Origin: JAJFFW01 sp038534195
Lineage (GTDB): Bacteria; Pseudomonadota; Alphaproteobacteria; Caulobacterales; Parvularculaceae
Length of the DNA stretch: 64,000 bases
NCBI GenBank assembly: GCA_038534195.1
Contig: JBCAXE010000008.1
Span: 1-64,000 of the forward strand
Direction of reading: 5' to 3'
The position numbers and the translations under genes are program-made. Positions 7,957-17,481 of this stretch are shown in pieces; position 1 is the stretch's first letter; each line of letters opens with the position of its first letter. The notes beneath the pieces were generated by a model. That model searched no databases and was not told where the DNA came from. It was given only the letters and a program-made list of their open reading frames with translations.

Positions 7957-8922
7957 ATGGAAACCGAAATCGCGATTGCGCTAATCATTCTCGGATTAGC
8001 CGTTCTTCTTATTTCCGGCGACCTTCTGGTTCGGGGCGCGGTCGGCCTTGCAACCGCCTTGCGCATTCCAGCGCTAATCGTCAGCCTAACCATTGTCGCA
8101 TTCGGCACATCAGCGCCAGAGCTGGTCGTAACTGTGCAGGCGGTAATCTCGGATAAAGCCGGAATCGCGCTCGGCAATATTGTTGGCTCCAATATCGCCA
8201 ATATTTGGCTGGTGCTCGGTTTCCCCGCGATCATTTACCCGATTACGACCCATGTGAGCGGCCTGCGCCGCCACGCCGTCGTAATGCTCGCGGCGACTTC
8301 AGCCTTCGCCGCATTCGCTTATTTCCGCGGCGCCATTGATCCGATGGCGGGCGCGATCCTCTTTGGCGGCATAGTCACCTATGTGGGTTATATGTGGGTG
8401 CGCGCGGTGAGCGGCGGCGACGACCATTTGCTTGATGAAGTAGCGGAATATTCAGAAACCTCCGGGGTTAGCTGGAAGACTATTCTCTTCTTGATCGCCG
8501 GGCTAATCGGCCTGCCCCTCGGCGCCAACCTTCTCGTCAACAATGGCGCAGCGCTGGCGGCCAACCTCGGCGTGCGCGATGAGTTGATCGGTCTGACGAT
8601 TATTGCGTTCGGCACATCATTGCCCGAGTTGGCGACCGTGGTCGCCGCCGCCTTCCACAAGAAATCGGATGTGGCGATCGGCGGCGTGGTCGGCTCCAAC
8701 ATCTTTAATCTGCTCGCAGTCGGCGGCGCGGCGGGTCTTGCCGGCGGCGCGGTCTTTGATCCGAAATCGTTGGCGTTCGACTTGCCGGTTATGATCGCTG
8801 CGGCGATTGCCGTATCCTTATATATCTTCACCCGGAAAGATATCGGTCGGCTCTCCGGGTTGATCTTCGCCGTGGCGTATATCGCATTCATTGCCGCGCT
8901 TGCGGCGGCGTCCGGGATTTAA
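7957..8922 (+). CDS. Calcium/sodium antiporter, YrbG/CaCA family
   Basis: 321 residues with about ten transmembrane helices arranged as two inverted halves. Each half carries the alpha-repeat signature: FGTSAPELVVT with GNIVGSNIAN in the first, and FGTSLPELATV with GGVVGSNIFN in the second. These supply the ion-binding acidic and polar residues of cation/Ca2+ exchangers. AAGGGGCG precedes the ATG. It should exchange Ca2+ for Na+ or H+ across the inner membrane. The next gene follows after only 3 bp. Confidence 0.9.
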   Translation: METEIAIALIILGLAVLLISGDLLVRGAVGLATALRIPALIVSLTIVAFGTSAPELVVTVQAVISDKAGIALGNIVGSNIANIWLVLGFPAIIYPITTHVSGLRRHAVVMLAATSAFAAFAYFRGAIDPMAGAILFGGIVTYVGYMWVRAVSGGDDHLLDEVAEYSETSGVSWKTILFLIAGLIGLPLGANLLVNNGAALAANLGVRDELIGLTIIAFGTSLPELATVVAAAFHKKSDVAIGGVVGSNIFNLLAVGGAAGLAGGAVFDPKSLAFDLPVMIAAAIAVSLYIFTRKDIGRLSGLIFAVAYIAFIAALAAASGI

Positions 8923-8925
8923 CCG

Positions 8926-9678
8926 ATGAAAACAGCGCTGGTGACAGGAGCGGGCGACCGGCTCGGCAAGGCGATGGCGCTTCGTCTAGGCGAGCAAGGT
9001 TACGCCGTCGCCATTCACTATAACCGATCCGCGAAAAAAGCGGACGACGTCGCAGCCGCGATCACGGCGAACGGCGGTAACGCGGTGACGTTGCAGGCGG
9101 ACCTTTCGAAAGAAGAAGAAACCGCCAAACTCATTAAAGCCGCGTCGAGCGCTCTTGGCCCGATCTCGCTTCTCGTTAATTCAGCCTCGCGGTTCGAACC
9201 CGATGAGATCGACACGATGACGCGCGATAGCTGGGACGCGCACATAGAAACGAACTTGCGCGCGCCCTTAAAGCTGGCGCAGGACTTCGCCGCCCAGGCG
9301 CCCGCGAACGCCAACAATCTGATCGTCAATCTCATCGACCAGCGCGTCTGGAAACTGACGCCGCAGTTCCTGAGTTACACTTTGTCGAAAGCCGCCCTTC
9401 TCACATTGACGCAAACGCTGGCGCAGGCGCTCGGTCCCGCCGGTACCCGCGTTAATGCGATCGGCCCCGGCCCGACCATGCGCAACACACGGCAATCGGA
9501 AGAAGACTGGCGCAAGCAAAACGAAGCGACGGTGCTCGGTCATGGCGCGACGCCTGACGATATTTGCGGCGCTCTTTCTTATCTTATTGACGCACGCGCC
9601 GTGACCGGCCAGATGATCGCGGTGGACGGCGGCCAACATCTCGCCTGGCAGACGCCGGACGTGATGATCAACGAGTAG
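8926..9678 (+). CDS. SDR-family pteridine reductase-like oxidoreductase (FolM type)
   Basis: 250 residues. Rossmann start TGAGDRLG is of the TGxxxRxG type typical of pteridine reductases and FolM rather than the usual TGxxxGIG. It has LVNSAS, the catalytic YTLSK, and the NADP-side residues HYNRS. The end (VDGGQHLAWQTPD) is also typical of the family. Position directly before folB (5 bp gap) supports a role in reducing dihydromonapterin or dihydrofolate. Probably cytoplasmic, NADPH-dependent. Confidence 0.8.
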   Translation: MKTALVTGAGDRLGKAMALRLGEQGYAVAIHYNRSAKKADDVAAAITANGGNAVTLQADLSKEEETAKLIKAASSALGPISLLVNSASRFEPDEIDTMTRDSWDAHIETNLRAPLKLAQDFAAQAPANANNLIVNLIDQRVWKLTPQFLSYTLSKAALLTLTQTLAQALGPAGTRVNAIGPGPTMRNTRQSEEDWRKQNEATVLGHGATPDDICGALSYLIDARAVTGQMIAVDGGQHLAWQTPDVMINE

Positions 9679-9682
9679 GCGT

Positions 9683-10060
9683 ATGGCGGAAAACAAGAAT
9701 GCGACGGTGCGGAAGATCTTTGTCCGCGACCTCAGGCTTGACGCCTATATTGGCTGCTACGACCACGAACAGGGCGCGCCACAGCCGGTTGTCATCGATT
9801 TTGATATCGAGGTCATTGAACCGGAAGATCCGATGTCGGACCGCCTTGACGATGTGGTCTGTTATAATCGCCTGACGCAAGGCGTTAAAAACATCATCGC
9901 TGAGGGGCACATTAAACTGGTGGAGACGCTGGCCGAACGCATCGCCGACATGGCGCTTGATCATCCGATGGTGCGGGCGGTGACGATCAGCGTCGCGAAA
10001 CCGGACGCCATGCCCGAAGCGCGCGCCGCGGGTGTCACCATCATCCGGTCAAAGGTCTAG
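9683..10060 (+). CDS. folB: Dihydroneopterin aldolase FolB
   Basis: 125 residues, the usual length. It contains IFVRDLRLDAYIGCYDHEQGAPQPVVIDFDIEV and the VETLAERIADMAL helix whose Glu is part of the active site, and a terminal strand AVTISVAKPDA. It converts 7,8-dihydroneopterin to 6-hydroxymethyl-dihydropterin in folate synthesis. It lies 5 bp after the pteridine reductase-like SDR, so the two form a pterin pair. The stop overlaps by 4 bp the end of the broken DUF3592 gene on the other strand. Confidence 0.9.
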   Translation: MAENKNATVRKIFVRDLRLDAYIGCYDHEQGAPQPVVIDFDIEVIEPEDPMSDRLDDVVCYNRLTQGVKNIIAEGHIKLVETLAERIADMALDHPMVRAVTISVAKPDAMPEARAAGVTIIRSKV

Positions 10061-10560
10061 TCATTGTAAAGAGGGTCCTGCGCTGGCGTGAGCGGTTCGC
10101 CCGCCGCTTCCGGCGCCTCAACGGCCGCCGCGAAGGTGCGGGCGACACCCCCGCCGCCGACAAAAATCAACACGCCGCTGAACGCCACAAAGAAAGCGAA
10201 CGTTGACCGGAAGGCGCCGGGGATAAGCACCGACACATTCGGGTTCTCTGGAGACAGGCGAACTTCCGTAATGCAGGCCGGACATTGCGGCTCGCCGAAA
10301 ACGCCGTGACCGCTCGCAGGGCCGGTGAAAAATCGCGCGCGCGACGACACCTAATGTTGGCCCCGCCACGCGTAAGCGTAGCGCACACCGCGCGCCGTCT
10401 CGAAATGCACGCCCTCGGCTGTCGGCCAGGAAAGACTCTCGCGCGCCCGCGTGAAATCGTGCGCCACAAACGCGCATAGGGCGACGCCCGCCACGAGAAC
10501 GAGGAGAAAAAAACCGCCGCAGATTGCTCTTTCGACGCTATAGACTTGCAAAAAACGCAT
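10057..10560 (-). pseudogene. DUF3592 membrane protein interrupted by an in-frame amber codon
   Basis: The frame from 10560 encodes a membrane helix followed by the DUF3592 opening SWPTAEGVHFETARGVRYAYAW-RGQH, then TAG at 10353-10351. The same frame continues directly with VSSRARFFTG, a segment with two CxxC-spaced Cys, LSPENPNVSVLIPG (the family YDPxNPxxSVLxPG) and a second helix. In family members the residue after the R/GQH position is normally Tyr, so a TAC or TAT to TAG change explains the break. Either a recent pseudogene, a sequencing error or readthrough. Confidence 0.7.
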
Positions 10561-10602
10561 GCAGCCACACTTGCCTGTCATCCCGCCTTCAAACGTCAGA
10601 AT

Positions 10603-12561
10603 ATGGCCAAAGCTGGTAAAACCCCGTTAAGAAACCCCATGACCGAGCCCGAAAAGCAGTCTGAAAACAACGCAGAACCCGCCCTCACCGGGGCGGCGTT
10701 GATTGCTGATCAGGTCACGCGGCTGCCGGGCAAGCCGGGCGTTTACCGCATGCTCGCGGCTGACGGCGACGTTCTCTATGTGGGCAAAGCGAAGAATCTG
10801 AAAAACCGCGTTTCAAACTACGCCAAATCCGGCGGACATTCGAACCGGATCATGCGCATGATCGGTGAGACGCGCGCCATGGAATTCGTGGTCACCGCCA
10901 CTGAAACAGAAGCGCTTCTCCTCGAAGCCAACCTGATCAAGCAGCTAAAACCGCGCTACAATATTATCCTGCGCGACGACAAATCGTTTCCTTATATTCT
11001 GATTGCTGAGGATCACGCGGCGCCGCAAATCCTGAAACATCGCGGGGCGCGCAAACGCAAGGGCGACTATTACGGCCCATTCGCTTCAGCCGGCGCCGTC
11101 AATCGCACGTTGAATACGCTACAAAAGGCGTTTCTCCTGCGCAGTTGCACCGACAGCATTTACGAAGCGCGCACTCGGCCGTGTCTGTTGCACCAGATTA
11201 AGCGCTGCTCTGCGCCCTGCGTCGATCTGATATCGATTGCGGATTACCGTAAGCTGACAGACGACGCCAAGGCGTTTCTAAAGGGCGGCGACCAAACCGT
11301 TCAGCGGGCGCTTTCAAAGGAGATGGAGGAAGCCTCGGAGGCGATGGACTTCGAGCGCGCCGCCGCCTTGCGCGACCGCATCCGCGCCCTCACCTACATT
11401 CAGGGCAGTCAGGACATTAATACCGCCGGATTAAGCGAGGCGGATATTTTCGCGATTCATTGCGACGGCGGTCAGGCCTGTGTGCAGGTTTTTTTCTTCC
11501 GTGCAGGGCAGAATTGGGGAAACCACGCATATTTTCCGCGCCACGACCGCGAAGAGGCGCCGGCGGCGATCCTCGACGCCTTCATGGCGCAGTTCTACGA
11601 TACGCGCGAGCCGCCACGCACGATCCTGACCAATGTGACGCCGCCGCAATCGGCGTTGCTCGCAGAAGCCCTGAGCGTGCGCGCTGACCGCAAGGTGACC
11701 ATCGCAACGCCGCAGCGCGGGGAGAAACGAGATGTGGTCGACGCCGCGGCTATGAACGCCCGCGAAGCATTGGGTCGCCGGCTCGCGGAGTCAGCCAGCC
11801 AGCGCAAGAGCCTGAAACGGCTGGCCGACGTCCTCGGCATGGAAACGCCGCCCGAGCGCATTGAAGTTTACGACAATTCCCACATTCAAGGCGCAAACGC
11901 CGTCGGTGGCATGATCGTGGCCGGGCCCGAAGGGTTTGTGAAAAATCAGTACCGGAAGTTTAATATTAAAGAAGAAAGCCTGACGCCCGGCGATGATTAC
12001 GGGATGATGCGCGAAGTGCTGACCCGCCGCTTGTCTCGGCTCGTGAAGGAAGAGGACGACGCCGTTAAACCCGATCTGATCATTCTTGACGGCGGCAAAG
12101 GGCAACTTTCATCCGCGATTGAAGTGATGGAAGAGATCGGCCTTGATCCGCTAACCGACGGCCCGACGATTATCGCCGTCGCCAAAGGACGGCGCGAAGA
12201 CGAACAGGGCCGCAAACGCGCCGACCGCACCGCTGGCGCCGTCGGGGAACAGGTCGTGATGATCGGGCGTGAACCGTTTACATTACCGCCCCGGGACGCG
12301 GCGCTCTTTTTTATTCAGAAATTACGCGACGAAGCGCATCGCTACGCGATCGGCGCGCACCGCGCAAAACGGAAAAAAGCGATCAGCGCCAATCCAGTGG
12401 ACGACATCCCCGGCGTCGGCGCGGCGCGTAAACGCGCCCTCCTCAATCATTTCGGCTCCGCCAAAGCCATCGCCCGCGCAAAGCCCGAAGACCTCGCCGT
12501 CGTCGAAGGCGTCTCGGATGCGTTGGCGCAACGCATTTATGATTTTTTCCACGGCGGGTAG
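10603..12561 (+). CDS. uvrC: Excinuclease ABC subunit C
   Basis: About 652 residues. Order: GIY-YIG nuclease domain (GVYRMLAADGDVLYVGKAKNL) for 3' incision, Cys-rich segment (RSCTDSIYEARTRPCLLHQIKRCSAPC), UVR motif binding UvrB (EEASEAMDFERAAALRDRI), RNase H-like 5' nuclease (ERIEVYDNSHIQG, ILDGGKGQ), and C-terminal helix-hairpin-helix (DDIPGVGAARKRALLNHFG). The start is uncertain: ATG at 10603 or 10639; neither has a strong ribosome site. Nucleotide excision repair, cytoplasmic. Confidence 0.95.
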   Translation: MAKAGKTPLRNPMTEPEKQSENNAEPALTGAALIADQVTRLPGKPGVYRMLAADGDVLYVGKAKNLKNRVSNYAKSGGHSNRIMRMIGETRAMEFVVTATETEALLLEANLIKQLKPRYNIILRDDKSFPYILIAEDHAAPQILKHRGARKRKGDYYGPFASAGAVNRTLNTLQKAFLLRSCTDSIYEARTRPCLLHQIKRCSAPCVDLISIADYRKLTDDAKAFLKGGDQTVQRALSKEMEEASEAMDFERAAALRDRIRALTYIQGSQDINTAGLSEADIFAIHCDGGQACVQVFFFRAGQNWGNHAYFPRHDREEAPAAILDAFMAQFYDTREPPRTILTNVTPPQSALLAEALSVRADRKVTIATPQRGEKRDVVDAAAMNAREALGRRLAESASQRKSLKRLADVLGMETPPERIEVYDNSHIQGANAVGGMIVAGPEGFVKNQYRKFNIKEESLTPGDDYGMMREVLTRRLSRLVKEEDDAVKPDLIILDGGKGQLSSAIEVMEEIGLDPLTDGPTIIAVAKGRREDEQGRKRADRTAGAVGEQVVMIGREPFTLPPRDAALFFIQKLRDEAHRYAIGAHRAKRKKAISANPVDDIPGVGAARKRALLNHFGSAKAIARAKPEDLAVVEGVSDALAQRIYDFFHGG

Positions 12562-12725
12562 TTGGACGATCATCCCCTAAGAGCCCACCCTCTATCACCG
12601 GTAATCGGCGCACATCCTTTGTGATCTGGATAACAGTAAACGGGAGAAAGACCCTCACGCAGGCGTGCTGTAGCCAGCGCGATCGTGTAAGATAAACGAA
12701 GCCGCACATTTGAGAGGGAACTCCC

Positions 12726-13739
12726 ATGCGCATTATCGCCGTCGTCAGCGTCGCTATTCTTACTTTCCTTGGACAAACATTCGCACAAGACGCCCCCGAA
12801 ATAGACCCGCTGGAATCAGAGCTCGATTTCGCCGCTGAAAACCTGCCTGCGACCTACGTCCTCCTGGAGGCGCTCGAAGATGAGGAAACCGGCGTCTCCA
12901 TCCACGATGTCATTGTTCGCAAATTGATGAGGGAGCGAAAAAACGACATCGCCGCCGCATACCTGGCGCATAGCCGATACGCCGTCGGCGCACTTTCCGT
13001 TGCGCCCACGACACAGGCGCTGAAACAGATTTTAAACCGCCGCCAGAAGATTTTATCAGGGGGCGGAAATGTTATCCCCGACCAATGTAAGAGGCACAGC
13101 CTTCTGTGCGGCAGAGAAAGGCGACTGAGAGGCGCGCTTGCGGCGCTGCTGGCTAAAAAAGCGTATTGCAATAAGCTCGTCGCTGAAATCCGCGAACTCG
13201 CAAGCGCCTGTCAGCGTGCTGAGAACTCTGGCATCCCGCTTGATGACCCCGCCACGTGCACAGTTGAATTACCGGCGAAGACACGTGAAGCGATTCAGAA
13301 CGGGTGCTTGCGCAACAGTGTCGGGCTCGACCTCTACGCCGCCGCCCACGCCGAGCAATTAAACAGTGAGCGCGCAATCGCACCAGAAAAGACCCCCTTG
13401 CTCTACGAGAGATTGACGCGATTCGATGCAAGTACGCGTGCATCATTGGCGGATCAGCCGCCACGCTTGCCGTCGAGCAGCGACGATTTAAGCGCAGCGC
13501 GCGATATCTCTGAAGAGCTCGCTGCATCAACCCAAATCCCGGAGGAAGATTTGACGCGGCCAAGGCCCGTCGGTGTGCGGCTAACCGAACTGGCCGCGAC
13601 GTCCAGGACGTGCGCTTCCATTTGCGCCGCCTGCGGTGATGATGTCGAAACATGCGAGAGGGACTGGCGGACAGCCGGGTGCAACGCCAATCCATTTACG
13701 GATGTGTTTTTTCCGAACATCTGTCGCAACTTTCGGTAA
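12726..13739 (+). CDS. Secreted Cys-rich protein, unknown function
   Basis: 337 residues with a clear signal peptide (MRIIAVVSVAILTFLGQTFAQ, cleavage near 21). The mature part is mostly helical with no hydrophobic segment and carries about a dozen Cys, many in the last 50 residues (RTCASICAACGDDVETCERD, AGCNANPF, NICRNF), suggesting disulfides in the periplasm. GAGAGGG precedes the ATG. No family recognised; neighbours (uvrC upstream, RnfD-like gene downstream) give no clue. Confidence 0.7.
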   Translation: MRIIAVVSVAILTFLGQTFAQDAPEIDPLESELDFAAENLPATYVLLEALEDEETGVSIHDVIVRKLMRERKNDIAAAYLAHSRYAVGALSVAPTTQALKQILNRRQKILSGGGNVIPDQCKRHSLLCGRERRLRGALAALLAKKAYCNKLVAEIRELASACQRAENSGIPLDDPATCTVELPAKTREAIQNGCLRNSVGLDLYAAAHAEQLNSERAIAPEKTPLLYERLTRFDASTRASLADQPPRLPSSSDDLSAARDISEELAASTQIPEEDLTRPRPVGVRLTELAATSRTCASICAACGDDVETCERDWRTAGCNANPFTDVFFPNICRNFR

Positions 13740-13927
13740 GAGGACCGGCGACGACCGCGCACCTTTAGCGCGCACTATCGCGTCTTCTTCGCGCGCTCGT
13801 TCGCGTTCTCGCGCCAAGCGGATCGCCGCCCCACAACGAACCCCAAGCCACCTGAATTTCGCCTTAGTCTCGGGGTTTAACCGCGCCTATTGTGAGCCGC
13901 GACAAATCACTCGCCAATGACGGCTTT

Positions 13928-14794
13928 ATGCCGACCTTCGCCCTACCCCGGGACCCGCGCTATTTTCAGATCGCGGCGCTGACAACGCTTCTCACGTTCG
14001 GCCTTACACAGCGCGCGTTTGAGATTCCGCTTCCCCATTTTGCGGGTATCGTTCTCGCCGCCTGCGCGACGCAATGGCTCGGCGCGCTTATGATCGCCTC
14101 GCGCGCGGATTTCAAAAGTCCGTTGATCACGGCGCTGTCTTTGACGCTCCTCCTGCGCGCTGATTCCGTGTGGCCCTTGATGGCGGCCGCTGCGATCGCC
14201 GTCGGCTCGAAGTTCACGGCGCGGCTCGGCGGCAAACATCTTTTTAATCCAGCGAATTTAGGCATCGTGGCGATGGTTCTGTTCACGGACCTTGTATGGA
14301 CGACGCCGGGCCAGTGGGGCAGCGCCACCTGGCTCGCCGCGATCATGGCGGGCGGCGGTTTCTTCGTCGCCTATCGCGCGGCGCGCATCGACGTGCCGCT
14401 TGTTTTTCTCGGAACGTTCGGGGCGCTGATTTTTGCGCGCGCTCTGTGGCTGGGCGATCCTTTGTCAATTCCGCTCCTGCGACTGGAAAACGGCGCGCTC
14501 ATTTTGTTCGCTTTCTTCATGATTTCCGATCCCAAGACGACGCCGGACGGCGCAATTGCGCGGGCCGCCTTTTCCGCCAGCGTCGCTGCCCTCGCCTATG
14601 TTTTGAGCTATCACTACTTCATCACGGACGGGCTGTTTTACGCGCTCGCGATCATGTGCGTCGTCCGCCCGGTGATGGAATTTTTCAATCCGGCCTCGCG
14701 CTATCAGTGGGGCGATGCGCCCGCGCCGATCCGCATCGCGGGGGCGCCAATCGCCATTCGGACAATCAAACAGGGAGAGCACCCATGTCCTTGA
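13928..14794 (+). CDS. RnfD/NqrB-like integral membrane protein
   Basis: About 288 residues with some nine hydrophobic segments. It shows the NQR2/RnfD/RnfE pattern, including HLFNPANLGIV and the FFMISDPKTTPDG segment near the flavin-binding region of NqrB/RnfD. No other rnf or nqr subunit gene is present, so this is a stand-alone member. A GTG at 13892 would extend it by 12 residues. The gene overlaps the DUF2330 gene by 10 bp, implying that the two work together at the inner membrane, perhaps moving electrons to the periplasmic partner. Confidence 0.75.
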   Translation: MPTFALPRDPRYFQIAALTTLLTFGLTQRAFEIPLPHFAGIVLAACATQWLGALMIASRADFKSPLITALSLTLLLRADSVWPLMAAAAIAVGSKFTARLGGKHLFNPANLGIVAMVLFTDLVWTTPGQWGSATWLAAIMAGGGFFVAYRAARIDVPLVFLGTFGALIFARALWLGDPLSIPLLRLENGALILFAFFMISDPKTTPDGAIARAAFSASVAALAYVLSYHYFITDGLFYALAIMCVVRPVMEFFNPASRYQWGDAPAPIRIAGAPIAIRTIKQGEHPCP

Positions 14795-16152
14795 GAAAAA
14801 CCCTCTTCGCCACCGTCGCCGCCTTTGCAGCGATCTCCGCCGCCGGCGGGGCCATCGCCTTTTGCGGCTTCTACGTCGCCAAAGCGGACACCAAACTCTT
14901 CAACAAGGCGTCCAAAGTCGTGATCATGCGCGACGACGACCGCACCGTGATCACCATGGCCAACGATTATCAGGGCGAGCTCAAAGAATTCGCCATGGTC
15001 ATCCCCGTGCCGGTAGTGCTCGAAGAAGAGCAAATACACGTCACGGACAACGCCATCATCGACCATCTCGACGCCTATTCGGCGCCGAGACTAGTGGAGT
15101 ATTTCGATGAAGATCCGTGCACGCGCTACGAATATGACCAGGTTACGGTAACGGCCCGACGCTTAGGAGCGCCGGAAGCGGCGGCCGCACAAGAAAAAAG
15201 CCTCGGCGTCACCATCGAGGCCGAATACACGGTCGGCGAATATGACATCCAGATTCTCTCCGCGGGCCAATCCGACGGCCTTGCGATCTGGCTTAAAGAA
15301 AATGGCTATAAGCTTCCCGAAGGCGCGGAACGCACGCTTGACAGCTACATCAAACAGAATACGAAGTTCTTCGTCGCAAAAGTGAACCTCGAAGAGCAGG
15401 CGCAGACGGGCCTTAAATATCTTCGCCCCCTGCAGATCGCATTTGAATCGCCGAAATTTATGCTCCCGATCCGCCTCGGCACCGTCAACGCCGACGGCAA
15501 ACAGGAATTGTTCGCCTTCACCCTGACCCGCAAAGGACGCGTCGAGACCACAAATTATCGGACCGTCAAACTGCCGTCGAATATGGATGTGCCGCTCTAC
15601 GTGAAAGACGAATTCGGCGACTTCTATAAGTCGATGTTTCAGACGGCCGCCAAGAAAGAAAACGGCCGCGCGGTCTTTCTTGAATACGCCTGGGACATGA
15701 ACTGGTGCGATCCGTGTGCTGCTGATCCGTTGTCGGACGATGAATTGCGCGAGCTTGGCGTCTACTGGGTCGGCGACGGCGCGCAAAACCGCCGCGGCGG
15801 CAAGAGCGCCGCCCGGGATGTCTTCGTGACGCGTCTTCATGTGAGCTATGACGCCGAGACATTCCCCGAAGACCTGATGTTCAAGGAAACCAACGACCGG
15901 TCGAATTTCCAGGGCCGCTACGTTTTGCGTCACCCTTATAAGGGCGACGCCCAATGCAAGGCGGCGGACGACTATCGCGCCGGCCTGCCCAAACGCTTTG
16001 AGAGTGAAGCGCAAACGCTTGCGCGTCTCACCAATTGGGACATTGACGACATCCGCACGAAAATGAGCGGCGCCGGCCAGTCCTTCGAGCCGCCCAAGAA
16101 AGACCCCTGGTGGAAGCGGCTCTGGGGCAATGACGAGAAAAAAGAGGGCTGA
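14785..16152 (+). CDS. DUF2330 family exported protein
   Basis: 455 residues. A signal peptide (about residues 1-28, ending GGAIAF) precedes CGFYVAKAD, the typical start of DUF2330 proteins, and the KVVIMRDDDRTVITMANDYQG segment. The mature part has Cys pairs (DPCTRYEYD, NWCDPCAADPLSDDEL) with a CxxC that may be redox-active or bind a cofactor. GGGAGAG precedes the ATG inside the end of the RnfD-like gene. Function is not established; co-occurrence with an RnfD-like membrane partner points to a periplasmic redox role (inference). Confidence 0.8.
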   Translation: MSLRKTLFATVAAFAAISAAGGAIAFCGFYVAKADTKLFNKASKVVIMRDDDRTVITMANDYQGELKEFAMVIPVPVVLEEEQIHVTDNAIIDHLDAYSAPRLVEYFDEDPCTRYEYDQVTVTARRLGAPEAAAAQEKSLGVTIEAEYTVGEYDIQILSAGQSDGLAIWLKENGYKLPEGAERTLDSYIKQNTKFFVAKVNLEEQAQTGLKYLRPLQIAFESPKFMLPIRLGTVNADGKQELFAFTLTRKGRVETTNYRTVKLPSNMDVPLYVKDEFGDFYKSMFQTAAKKENGRAVFLEYAWDMNWCDPCAADPLSDDELRELGVYWVGDGAQNRRGGKSAARDVFVTRLHVSYDAETFPEDLMFKETNDRSNFQGRYVLRHPYKGDAQCKAADDYRAGLPKRFESEAQTLARLTNWDIDDIRTKMSGAGQSFEPPKKDPWWKRLWGNDEKKEG

Positions 16153-16224
16153 CGCCAAAGTCCTTAAATCCTCTGGCCAACACCCCTCTGCCATGCCGCG
16201 AGAACCATGCTATAGGCTCGCGCC

Positions 16225-16767
16225 ATGGCCAATATTCTCACCGCCGCACGCATCCTTCTCATTCTACCGTTCGCGGCGATGTTCTTCATCAATGCGGCAT
16301 GGGGCCTGAAAGCGGCGTTCGTCATATTCGTGATCGCTTCCCTCACCGACTTTCTCGACGGGTGGGTGGCGCGCGCGCGCGGCGAAACATCGGCCCTTGG
16401 CGCCGCGCTTGATCCGATCGCCGACAAATTGCTGGTGGCCGCCGCGCTGTTGCTCCTGACCCGCAACGGCGTCATCCACGACGCAGGCGTCGCCGGCGCG
16501 CTCACAATCCTGTTGCGCGAAATTCTGGTGGGCGGGTTGCGCGAGGCGCTGGCGGCGAAGGGCGTAGCCCTGCCCGTGACCGGGCTCGCCAAAGCGAAAA
16601 CGACCGTGCAGCTCGTGGGTCTCGGCCTTCTCATCGCGGCCGCGCCCGGCGGCCTTGGCGGCCCGGAGTTGCGTCCCATCGCGGCCGGTGTCTTCTGGCT
16701 TGCGGTGATCCTTACCTTATGGACCGGCGCAGCCTATACTCGCCGCGCAATCAACGCCTTACGCTAG
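16225..16767 (+). CDS. pgsA: CDP-diacylglycerol--glycerol-3-phosphate 3-phosphatidyltransferase
   Basis: 180 residues with about four to five membrane helices. The CDP-alcohol phosphotransferase motif D-x2-D-G-x2-AR-x8-G-x3-D-x3-D is present as DFLDGWVARARGETSALGAALDPIADK. It makes phosphatidylglycerol-phosphate, the first committed step to PG and cardiolipin, at the inner membrane. 18 bp upstream of the response-regulator gene, so possibly co-transcribed. Confidence 0.9.
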   Translation: MANILTAARILLILPFAAMFFINAAWGLKAAFVIFVIASLTDFLDGWVARARGETSALGAALDPIADKLLVAAALLLLTRNGVIHDAGVAGALTILLREILVGGLREALAAKGVALPVTGLAKAKTTVQLVGLGLLIAAAPGGLGGPELRPIAAGVFWLAVILTLWTGAAYTRRAINALR

Positions 16768-16785
16768 AGAGGGAGCGCCGCCGGC

Positions 16786-17475
16786 ATGCCCACCGTTAAT
16801 GAAGAAGCCGCGCACATTCTCATCGTTGACGATGACGACCGCATCCGCACGCTTTTAAAACGCTATTTGACCGAAAACGGCTATCGCACCTCCGTCGCCG
16901 CCAACGGCGAAAAAGCACGTGACCTAATGGGCGGCGTGGAATTTGATCTCCTCATTCTCGACGTGATGATGCCGGGGCTCAACGGCTTCGACCTTACGGA
17001 AAAAGTCCGCGCAGCGTCGAACGTGCCGATCCTGCTCCTGACCGCGCGGGGGCTGCCTGAGGACCGGATTGAGGGGCTGGAGCGCGGCGCAGATGACTAC
17101 CTCTCCAAACCTTTTGAGCCCCGCGAATTGTTGTTACGCGTGCAAGGGCTCTTAAAACGCGCGCAGCCGCGAACGCTCTCAACCGAAACGCTAACCTTCG
17201 GCGGCTGCAGCTTCTCGCCCGGCCGCGGCGAGCTGCGGCGCGGCGAGGACCTCGTCAAGTTAACGTCGAGCGAACTGGCGCTCATGCGCGCGCTTTCGAA
17301 GAAACCCGGCGAGGCGATCTCGCGCGCGGCGCTCGCCGAACAAACCTCCGCTGCCATGGAGCGGTCTGTCGATGTTCAAGTGACGCGCCTTCGCAAGAAG
17401 ATCGAAGATGATCCGCGCACGCCGATTTATCTGCAGACGATCCGCGGCGTCGGCTACGCCCTGATGCCGGACTAA
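16786..17475 (+). CDS. OmpR-family response regulator
   Basis: 229 residues. Receiver domain with acidic pocket DDDD (16-19), phospho-acceptor Asp59 (LLILDVMMPG), Thr in LLLTARG and Lys in YLSKPFEPREL. The C-terminal winged helix (about 135-229) ends with DVQVTRLRKKIEDDP...IRGVGYAL. It sits 6 bp before the histidine kinase gene, so the two are a pair. In alphaproteobacteria such EnvZ/OmpR-like pairs (for example the CenR/ChvI-like groups) control envelope genes; the regulon here is unknown. Confidence 0.92.
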   Translation: MPTVNEEAAHILIVDDDDRIRTLLKRYLTENGYRTSVAANGEKARDLMGGVEFDLLILDVMMPGLNGFDLTEKVRAASNVPILLLTARGLPEDRIEGLERGADDYLSKPFEPRELLLRVQGLLKRAQPRTLSTETLTFGGCSFSPGRGELRRGEDLVKLTSSELALMRALSKKPGEAISRAALAEQTSAAMERSVDVQVTRLRKKIEDDPRTPIYLQTIRGVGYALMPD

Positions 17476-17481
17476 ACCACC

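Noticed and set aside
15163..16194. 343-codon open frame on the minus strand opposite the DUF2330 gene
   Set aside because: It is a shadow frame: the plus strand has a signal peptide, a good ribosome site and a known family; the antisense product has low-complexity composition and no motifs.
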